In this document: positions 55,401 through 64,000 of the stretch, in pieces
Position numbering within the stretch: the stretch's first letter is position 1
Layout: each line of letters begins with the position of its first letter
Made by a program: the position numbers and the translations under genes
The notes under the pieces: model-generated
Database searches by the model: none
The model's input: only the letters and a program-made list of their open reading frames with translations
Told to the model about the DNA's origin: nothing
Assembly: GCA_900095095.1 (NCBI GenBank)
Contig: FMBT01000289.1
Coordinates: 310,001-374,000, forward strand
Reading direction: 5' to 3'
DNA from: Fragilariopsis cylindrus CCMP1102
Taxonomy: Eukaryota > Bacillariophyta > Bacillariophyceae > Bacillariales > Bacillariaceae
DNA length: 64,000 nucleotides

Positions 55401-58400
55401 CGGTCAATTACACGACTACGGCTACGCGTAGCGTGCCTACCCGATGGCAATCTATCGTGCATGAGGGAAAGTGATAATCCTCGTATGTCACCCTTCTTAG
55501 CTGTTGTTACCTCTGAAAGAGTAGTGATCTTACTGTAATTAATTGAACCTATAAGACCAAAGCAATCAAATACATCCTCAAAGAGCTTGTAGTCGCGGCT
55601 GGAAAGATATTCACTATAACAAACGCACCGAACGTCAAAACCGAGTAGTCCTAAGATAGCAGCAGCAGCTCCTAAAATCATCGATTTCCCCTCACCTGTT
55701 CGAATCTGCAGTAATTGGCTTTTTAAGGAGCTTGTACTTGACGCCCCACAACCAAACATGCATAGTAAAGTCAATACTTGGATATTGTGGGGTTTCATCA
55801 GCAGATTTTTGGCGTCGATTCCACAATCATTCGAATCTCCTTCAAGACGGTTGTAACTCTCGCCAGATTTGAGAACAGTGAACAAGGCAAAGACTCCAGC
55901 CATGATTGTCGGTAACGCACGCTTTGTTTCATCACCAAATCCATGGTCACACGAGACTGGTTTGAGCTTTTTACATAGACTGAGTATTTTTTGGACAAGA
56001 GCATTGCGGTCTGCATCAGGGTTCAGATATTCCCCAAGGAACGACGTGTATTGCGAGTCGAATTCAAAGTACTGATCGAGCAACTTATCTGGCTTTATAT
56101 CCACGAGAGTTGCATTCGTTGTCTGACTACCCATACAGTGGCCTCGAATATCCCGAACAGTATCTTCGGGCGGTTTTTGAATTGTCTCTTCATTCCAGAC
56201 CATTGTGAGCACCTCTTTGAAGTGCCCGAACTCGGTTACTAGGTTTTGAGCGATACGAATCTCATCTTCGTCCTCTGTTTCGCCGCCTTTTTGCAGACTT
56301 AAACCTAACTCAAAAACAAAGCCGTAACCCCATTGCGAATTCAGGCATGACTCAAGAATATCTGACATCACTTTCTTGGTATAATCCTTAAACAATGGCA
56401 ATTCGACTAGTACTGCGCCCATTCTCATGAAGCATCGACGAAATTCGTCGCGACTCGTATTTGCTACTGTCTTATCCTTTAGAAACACACGGCAGTCCTT
56501 CCCGAGGTTTTCGATTTCGAATTCAACTTTCTCCACGATTCCATCGTTCCACGAAGACGGAAATACATCTGGGTACGACTTAAAGTTATCTTCCATCATC
56601 CTTAAATCCTTTATGTTATGGTTAAGTTCCTGGTACTTTCGTTGCGACCAGTTACTATCAACTTCAGTCCGGACTTTTTCTACGTGATTCTTAACAAGGG
56701 TCACAACATCATCATTTATTTTTTCTGTATCCAGCTTGGGGTTCACAAGAAACTCCATAATCTCGATACCCTGGAGTTTGAAGAGTAAGATTTTTAAAGG
56801 TTCGTAGTGCTGCTCCTTCAGCGCATCTTTCGTTACTTCTCTTAGTCTTTCTCCCAGACCACGTACTTGATCGTCAAACGGTTTTGACAAGCGATCCCTG
56901 CCTGGTATGTCCTTTTCTAATTCGTCACACGCGTTCTTGATCATCCGAAATTCGTCAGCGTATTCTTTCAGTTTTGTTTGATCTTTGCATTTGTCCGGGT
57001 GGCACTTCAAACTCTTTCTCTTAAATGCAGTCTTCATATCTTTCTTTGAAGCAGACGGAAGCACCTCTAGGATTGCATAGAATTTGATTCGCTGCAAATC
57101 CCGTCCATTCTGGAATTTGTTCCATATCAAGCTTTTGAGGTCGTCGAGCCACTTATCACTCTTTATATGGTTGCATCCCTTCAATTCCTCATGAAGTAAC
57201 GCATATCTATCCGCAATAAAGCCCCCAAAGTTTCTCACTTCTTCGATCTTCATCTTCATGGCAGAAAATTCAAAGCTATCAAGCGTCTTCTCCAGCAACG
57301 ACAATTCCTTGCACATTCGTTCATAGACTAGCTGATTAATAAGATGATAAGACTTCATCGCGTTGGAATCTTTTGTAAGGCAGGCTACGTTGAGCACAAA
57401 CCCTCGAAAATCGGCAAATAATGGTTCAAATTCTCTACAGTTTTCAGACTGTAGAGCGTCTTGAGAGTGTTTACAGATCAAAAGGAAAGAGTCTGTAGCT
57501 TGTTTCTCGAAGCCTTTGAGCTTAGAGGAAGCTGAAGGTACGTGTTTTCCGACTATCGCATCCACTCGGCTCAGAAAATCAAGACTTTCATTCACGGTTA
57601 CAAATTCACCTCTTCTCAATGCTTCGATTCCTCGACGGTTTCTCTCTACCACCTTGTCGTTCAATCGTTTCTTGAGTTTAGTGTAACTCCATGATGTTGT
57701 TTGTCCTGTAATCCATCGACTTGCAGATTGAGATGCAGCTTTCCACCAGGGAGAAGACGGATCCAAATTATCTAGTAAGCTTGCCCATTCTCGTAATTTT
57801 TCTTCTACAGAGGAACCTTCAAAGTCCATATCAGATTCTTGTTTTTGACGAGCTTCGGTCAATTCTTCCAGAACAACATTGCAATTACTATGGAATTCCT
57901 GCGGTAGATGCCTACCAAGCCCCTTGCCAAAAGATCGTATCAAATTCTGGATGATAACGATAGAATCGTCGTAGCAATGAGCTTCCGCTGCAGATTCCTT
58001 GACTTTTTGCAACACGTCATTCACTTGAACAACGAGAGCAGCCGTACTCTGAGCATAAAGTTGCGTGAGGTCATTGAAGATCGGATCATTAAAACCTGTA
58101 GTATGCTTCAATCCTGTAAGTATCTTATCAACCTCCCATGATTTAGTGAATGAGGAATCAATGAATTTCTCGATATGAGAAGGAACGGAACGCTTGAGAT
58201 CGGAGAAATCCGTCAATGCTTCTTTCATTTTTTTCTCGGAGCCTTTTGATAAGTAGTGTCCTAAATAGCTAGAATAAATAGCTGCCTGTTCATGCAACTT
58301 CGCCAATGTTACAAAGTCTGCTCGTTTGATCGCATCACTCGCATTTTTTAGTAACGAACAATACCTCGTATTTACTTTGTCTCTGCGAGTTTTTAACCGC

Positions 58401-61400
58401 GCTCCTAGGCTTGGAGTACGATTCTTTTTCGGTATGTATTCACCAGCTTCATCATTTGCTTGTTCAAGAATCTTGACGTAGGATGCAATCTTTTGCCCGT
58501 TCTCTTTGGTTATCTTCGCATTTAGAGCATGGCATAATTTTTCGTCTATCACTTTCAACGACTTTGAAATCTTCTCCATGCATTTTTTGAGCTTGAGCTT
58601 TTTGATCTGATCCTTCGACTTGGCCAAAGGTGAAAGTAACTCCCCGAGACCACTAAAATCGTTCTTCCCAATCATTTCGGTGATAAATCCATCAGCATCG
58701 ACTTCTTTTTCTATACGAAGGCGTTTTAATGGACGAAGACGACTGCTGACTTCTTGGGAGACGAATTCGTCTAACACAGCCGCTTTTTCGAAATCTTCAA
58801 GAAGATCATCGATCGAATCGAATTCAGATGTCTGTTCGACCATGTCTTCAATATTCTTGGCATCGCTCGAAATACGTTGCCGAGCAGCTTCTTTGAGGTC
58901 TTCAACTCTTGGGAGGTGTGGTGCGGTGCTGGGAAAGTCTCCTAGAGCTTGGACTCGAGCGAGTAAGATTGCGAATTCTTCATAACTCACCTTAGAATCG
59001 AGAAATACCTGTACTTGCTGGTTGAAGTTTGAAAATGCTGCCATAGTTTCATCCTTGAAAGATTTACATAGTGCCTTGATGCTCTCACCACACGGCATCT
59101 CGATAACTGCAGTCATCTCGCTAATCGCAACATCCAGAATTTTGGTTGATACTGTCAGTTTCTCCCAATCCTTGTCTTCACTCAAGACTGCTTCAACCCA
59201 CGCATTTAAAGTGTCTTGCCAATAGCTTACTCGACTGCGTATGTGCGAACGTACTTTGTCAAAGAGCTGGGCTACATGATCAGAGAATTCTCGGTCTCCA
59301 ATGGTCGAACTGAATGTTGTGCATTCCACGATCTCTAGTAGGACTTTTTTCAGTTCTTTAGTGGCCTCGATCGATTCTCCTAAGAATTCAGGATTCCCGA
59401 TATGGTTCGAAATCCAAGAAAGCTTGACCGTAACAGATTTTTCGGATGCTAAAAATATACGCCAGTAATCATTCCGGATCTTGGTCGTGCAGTTTTTTAC
59501 AAAACGTTCCACCTGCGGAAGAAAGTTGTCGAACCATTGATATGCTGCAAAGCTGCATACCGCTTTTCCATCTCGTGCACCATCACCAACACCATGGTCC
59601 AGTGCATTATTCGACATCTCATCGAGTTCCCCAGATTTTGCTTTAAGGATAGACTTGGTTCCATCGACCAGTTTTTTGTAAGAAAATTCCATCTCCTTCC
59701 ATTGTGAACCTTCAAAATCTGAAAACGTCGACATAATATCGCGAAGAATGGCTAATCGTTCTGACCACTGTGCCGCATCAAGTTCGTGATAACTTTGTTT
59801 CGATTCCAAACACGCTCCTGTGAATCTTCCAACTACTTGAGACTCGATTTTATTTTGGATAGATCCGACAAGAACAACAATATCATCTTCTACACCAGTC
59901 TCTATTATCACTCCTGACGCCATCTGAAGAGTTCGGATTTGAGTTGTGAGATATTCGACGGCCTGCTTATTCCCGAAATCAACTTCCATTACTAAAGGAG
60001 AATGATAATTTTCCCATACTTGAATATCGGTTTTCAATCTTAGCACAAAATCGTTGAATGCATTAGATGCGCCTGATACTTCTGGTATATATAGAGATAA
60101 ACCTTGTGTATTTTCGTGAACCGACTTCAATACCTTCAGATAGTAGAAGAAACTTTTCAACGCGCTCTCAGAAGAGGAGCAAATCTGACTTGTATTGAAC
60201 TTTGACAACTCATCTAAAACGTGTTTCACGGTGGTACTGGTATGAGCGATGACGGGATCGTATAACTCTTGATAATCGGGATCAAAAATACACCAAGCTT
60301 GTAACTTCTGCAAATCTTGAGAGAATCCATTGAAGCTATTATTAGCAACATCGATGAAAAGTCCCTTTTGGTACTTGGTCACCTCGTGAGTGATTCTGTT
60401 CATCTCTGTTTGCAAATTGAATGACAAATCGATGGCTTGCAGTTTCAAAATGGCATCCCTGAGGTCATCGACGTTTACCTTATTGAAGGAAGCACCACTA
60501 CCGGTAGTGGAGTTTGCTGTTCCGTTCCCCAATTCGCACTCCACAACTCCACGAAGACGCTTTACGTGATCCCCAATGATATCATTACAATCTGTTACAC
60601 TTCCTCTCATTTCTTCAAAATGAATGTATTTGTCAAAGAATTGGAACGTAGTTTGGATGTTGCGAACCTCCTCAATATTAACAGCTTCCTGTTTCAGTAA
60701 TAGTCTTAGGTCGAACAGCATTTTACGAACCGCCCCACTCAATCTCATCTTCGATGAACCTGTTAGGTCACAAGAAGTTCCATTTTTACTACCGACCTTT
60801 ACTGCTTTCAATTTTTCCTCAATAAATTTAGTCATAGATTTAAAGTCTGTTCTGAGTGGATGTAAAATATCAACAAAGGGGAATTTCTTTTTCAATGAAA
60901 TTTGAATAAAATTTAATAATTCGATAACATCAACATCCTTTTTTTCGGTACCATCAATTGTACGAAAAATTTCTTTCAGTAGACTTTGTTTTGCACCATC
61001 CAATGATTCCGGTACGTCTTTAATTTCATCGGCATGAGAAAAAAGAAACATAAAACTTTGTTTGTTCTTATCGAAATCGCTAACAAATTTCCGCATAAAT
61101 TTTAATATCGATCGTAAGGATCCACCACGATCTTCAAGTAAGGAAACATAATTGATTATAATAACGAAACGTAAAGTCTTACATTTCTTTGCAACACAAT
61201 TTAATACTGACGACGTTGCTATATCGATCTCCTCACCACTAGTATCAGCGAATCCAGGTGTATCGAGATAATATATGCGACGATTTTGATCCTTCTCCTC
61301 TTTTTTGTTTTTGCTGTTGTCGTTGTCGTTTTCGTTTTCGTTAGTATTATTATTACTACTTGTATTATCTTCGATTTTGTTTTCATTTTCACGCAAGAAA

Positions 61401-62146
61401 AATTTAATATGTTTTGTCATGGACGATTTAGCATGACCAATTTCAAATCCAGGAATAGGATTATCCGCTTCAAATACATCCTTTGCTGTTATATTTTTAT
61501 CATCACAGGAAAATGAAGATTTCTTGAAAGTTTTTCCAGCAATACCTTGAATGAATGTACTTTTGCCAGTCCCCGTCTTACCAACAACGAGTACCACATC
61601 CTTCCCCTCGATGTGTTTTAAAGTTTCTTCACTCCTTTCAATGCAATCACGTAATAGATCAACATCAAAAGACTTCCCAATCAATGACAGATCACCATTG
61701 CTACGTAAACCGTCCTTCTTATTTTCTTCATCATCATCACCATCTTCATCCATATCAAAATTAAATTCCTCATCACCATCATCACTATCGTTACTTTCCT
61801 CGTCGTCGTCCTCGTCGTCCTTAGATTCTGATTCATCGTCGCACGACATAGAAGAATCATTATCATTATTATTACTACCAATTTTGGCGACGTCGCCACC
61901 GCTACTAGCACTGTTGCCAACAACCTGCCATCCTTCCGACGAAGACGAAGACGACGAACGCGAAGTAGAAGCATTGTTGTTGCTTGCGTTGGCGTTGTTG
62001 GTTGTTGTAGACGCCATCGCCATCGTCGCGCCTTCCCCTACCTTTTCACGACCTTCGGCGACAACATCCGTACCGGCATCTTCCATGACATAATCATCAT
62101 CATCATCGTCGTCCAACTTATTATTACTGTTATTAGGGTCCTGCAT
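52485..62146 (-). CDS. Giant GTPase / J-domain / SecA-like / double-vWA protein
   Basis: Two exons, 62146-55174 and 55057-52485, with a 116-bp intron (gtaagt / ttcacag), splice in frame to 3181 residues. After an acidic disordered start, a GTPase has G1 GKTGTGKST (about 187), G3 DTPGFADT (about 295) and a G4-like FSHAD (about 365). Some 1250 helical, partly coiled-coil residues follow, then a J domain with HPD (about 1700). Next is a SecA-type DEAD motor: Walker A RTGEGKS (about 2150), Walker B LLVDEVDVFF (about 2310), the splice junction inside the next conserved FYG-QTYN, then GRGTDFF (about 2600) and QIQGRTARQGKKG (about 2640). Two vWA domains end it: DVTGSM (about 2755) with LLLTDAPAHG, and DESGSM (about 2990). 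A mechanochemical chaperone or remodeller is inferred; there is no targeting peptide, so it is not plastid SecA. Confidence 0.9.
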
Positions 62147-62948
62147 GACCTATAATTTTATAACTAAAGAATACTATTAAAATTCTTCCTTTTTTTTAGG
62201 ATGAAGATATAAAATTGAACAGAGCAGATCCTCTCTTTCTTCTGCTTTCGTTCCAACAAGAACAACAAAAACGATATTCAAAAACACCACGATAAATAAG
62301 ACTGTTCACAACAAATGGGTGCCACGATCCAGGACCTGTGCTTTTTCAATCGAACTATACTGATGTTGATTCCGCTCCGTGTTTTTCTGCCCAAGTGTTA
62401 CTACTAGCGAGAATAGAGCGGTTTTTGAAGTTGTCGGTTGTCATTGCAAAACAAGGACAACAAAAATCCGCATTTTTTTTTTCTGCCTGTCCGTGTTCGA
62501 TCAATTCTGTCCTACGCACTTCTATCTCTACTAGCATCTCTACGTATCCTAGTCTACTGGTCGTGAGATGAAAAATACCTGTGGAAGGTATGTTCAATGG
62601 GTATGTATTATATATAAGAACGGGAGACAGACAGAGGATTCGATTAATTCATTCATTTTTAGTCAAATCACAAGAACAAAAATCTACTACGTACAGTAAA
62701 TGAAAGAAATCACTGCTCTCAGATCAATAATTGGTTGTCTATCATTAGGTAAGTCGTCCAAGTACTTGAAGCACTCCAAGTTCGGCAGGTTCCAGGTGAA
62801 AACTGGGCGTGTGTTTCTTGAGATTGCTATGTGTATATACTAGTAGAGCTTGTTTTTCTAGTATTTGTGACTATCTAGAATTAAAATGAGGGCTGACGTG
62901 GAAATCTAAGAACTACTAATAATAATTTGATTGATAAGCATCATTTAT
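62147..62948. other. Intergenic between tandem paralogues
   Basis: 5' flank of the giant gene and 3' flank of its partial paralogue. ORFs at 62338-62597 show no recognisable domain. Nothing else seen. Confidence 0.5.
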
Positions 62949-64000
62949 CTATCTGATACATTCTGCCGTAAGACGATCAACAACGGCATCAGAAATTCGT
63001 TGACTGATCGCATCTTCCAAAAGAGTACTAACTTTGTCACCATCCGCGATATCAATAAACACATTCAAAAGACTATCGATGTTCGCTGCGGAGTGTACCT
63101 TTCCTCTGTTCGATGCGCCCGCAATATCCTGTAACTGGTTTAAAGACGTATCGTCTCCAAATCCAATTACATGGAGCTCTATCTCATCCAAAGAAGAAAC
63201 CCGACTTTTCCATTCTCGATTGAGATCTGCAAAAATTCTCGCTGCATCTTGTGAATCACTAGCCGCGCCATCACTCATAAAGATAATCACAGGCACATGA
63301 GATGCCGGGGTATGGTTAACAACCTCACACGCCAATAAAGCCGCAGGTAAAAAGGAGGTAGAACCACCCTCGAAGTCCAAGTCTGTGGGCGCATCTATGA
63401 TAGATTGTAGTGTACATGTTATTCTTGCACCACAATCGAATTGAATAATCGATATCAAATCATGCTCAAACTGGTGTTGTCGACGATGCTGAATATAATC
63501 TTTGTATGCCACCACCACTCCAGGCCAACTTTCAACCATGGATCCGGATTCATCCAAAACAAATAGTATATGCTTATTATAGGATTTCTGAATCGCAGTG
63601 TCTTTTTCGTGATCATGACGAATGGGGATCAAAGGGATTGACAAAATTTCATTTTCTTCTTCATTCTTAGCATGCTCCACGTAAGCAGTAGCCAATTCAT
63701 CGCGAAGAAGATGCATATCAAAGGTATTGTCAACCGATACGATTTCTGTACGATGAATGATCTCTCTACCTCCCTCAACATCTTCTTCATCTGACCCAAA
63801 ATCATACTCTTCTTCGCTGTCTTCGAAATTGGAGACATTGGAATTATCGTCGTTAATGCTAGGATTGATTTCATCCAATCCTTCAACCTCTTTCAACTCG
63901 TCTACATCGAGATTACTTTCGACAACGCCTGTGTCTTCCTTCTTGATGTTACGAGAATCGAAGTAAGCATCGCTCTTCCTTTCTGAATCTACTACAGTAC
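62949..64000 (-). CDS. vWA-domain C-terminus of a giant-protein paralogue, 5' end beyond window
   Basis: The frame is open from the right edge to the stop at 62949 (about 349 codons seen). After an acidic stretch (FEDSEEEYDFGSDEED) comes a vWA domain with the full MIDAS motif DESGSM, then DLISIIQFDCGARITC, FLPAALLACE, PVIIFMSDGAASDS and ELHVIGFGDD. These align over their whole length with the last vWA domain of the giant protein downstream (for instance FLPAALLAC, VPVIIFMSDG, ELHVIGFG, the RISDAVV.RL tail). Similarity extends upstream of the vWA into LIPIRH / LVPLVP. It is therefore the end of a second member of the same family, in the same orientation, about 800 bp upstream. Whether it also has SecA, J or GTPase domains lies outside the window. 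Confidence 0.85.
   Translation of the reverse strand, partial: TVVDSERKSDAYFDSRNIKKEDTGVVESNLDVDELKEVEGLDEINPSINDDNSNVSNFEDSEEEYDFGSDEEDVEGGREIIHRTEIVSVDNTFDMHLLRDELATAYVEHAKNEEENEILSIPLIPIRHDHEKDTAIQKSYNKHILFVLDESGSMVESWPGVVVAYKDYIQHRRQHQFEHDLISIIQFDCGARITCTLQSIIDAPTDLDFEGGSTSFLPAALLACEVVNHTPASHVPVIIFMSDGAASDSQDAARIFADLNREWKSRVSSLDEIELHVIGFGDDTSLNQLQDIAGASNRGKVHSAANIDSLLNVFIDIADGDKVSTLLEDAISQRISDAVVDRLTAECIR

Noticed and set aside
52485-62146. Plastid SecA translocase
   Set aside because: SecA motor motifs are present, but there is no presequence, and GTPase, J and vWA domains surround the motor; it is not the plastid-encoded or conventional SecA.

Overview
The window looks like nuclear DNA from a diatom. 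Evidence: genes are short of introns or carry a few small GT-AG introns (about 90 to 530 bp); several proteins begin with a signal peptide followed by a Phe-containing cleavage region, the layout of diatom plastid presequences; there is an SLC4 bicarbonate transporter, a helicase-associated-domain protein and a Copia retrotransposon of the diatom type; and coding and non-coding DNA is full of Asn/Gln/Asp/Ser runs. No rRNA, tRNA, CRISPR or bacterial-type operon was seen.

Layout. 1-7 kb: an HMG-box protein running off the left edge, an EGF-like membrane protein and a four-exon SLC4 transporter. 7-12 kb: gene-poor DNA with two copies of a dispersed repeat around one small unknown gene. 12-41.6 kb: a dense gene run: a DUF1289-like membrane protein, a CDP-alcohol phosphotransferase (phospholipid synthesis), a plastid-type GST, an A20 zinc-finger protein, an ARM/HEAT-like protein, the GTPase RsgA, a Rossmann/ketopantoate-reductase-like protein, a helicase-associated-domain protein, an EEP-fold nuclease/phosphatase, a lumen-targeted protein with a frame break at a slippery A-run, a glutaredoxin whose catalytic Cys codon is TGA, an ankyrin-type protein, an unknown basic protein and a 1380-residue RING/TPR protein. 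41.6-52.5 kb: a young Copia element (44089-51299) with indistinguishable 210-bp LTRs and a 5-bp target duplication, broken by a nested 995-bp inverted-repeat element and a 58-bp tandem duplication. 52.5-64 kb: a two-exon gene for a protein of about 3181 residues joining a GTPase, a J domain, a SecA-like motor and two vWA domains, followed upstream by the C-terminal end of a paralogue that runs off the right edge.

The two observations most worth following are the giant GTPase/J/SecA/vWA protein with its tandem paralogue, and the candidate selenocysteine glutaredoxin, where a TGA replaces the first Cys of CPFC and a SECIS-like hairpin lies in the 3' UTR. The genes are otherwise independent housekeeping or lineage-specific units; nothing suggests a shared pathway apart from several likely plastid proteins (GST, glutaredoxin, lumen protein and possibly RsgA). 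Positions of introns and starts are read by eye from splice consensus and frame continuity.
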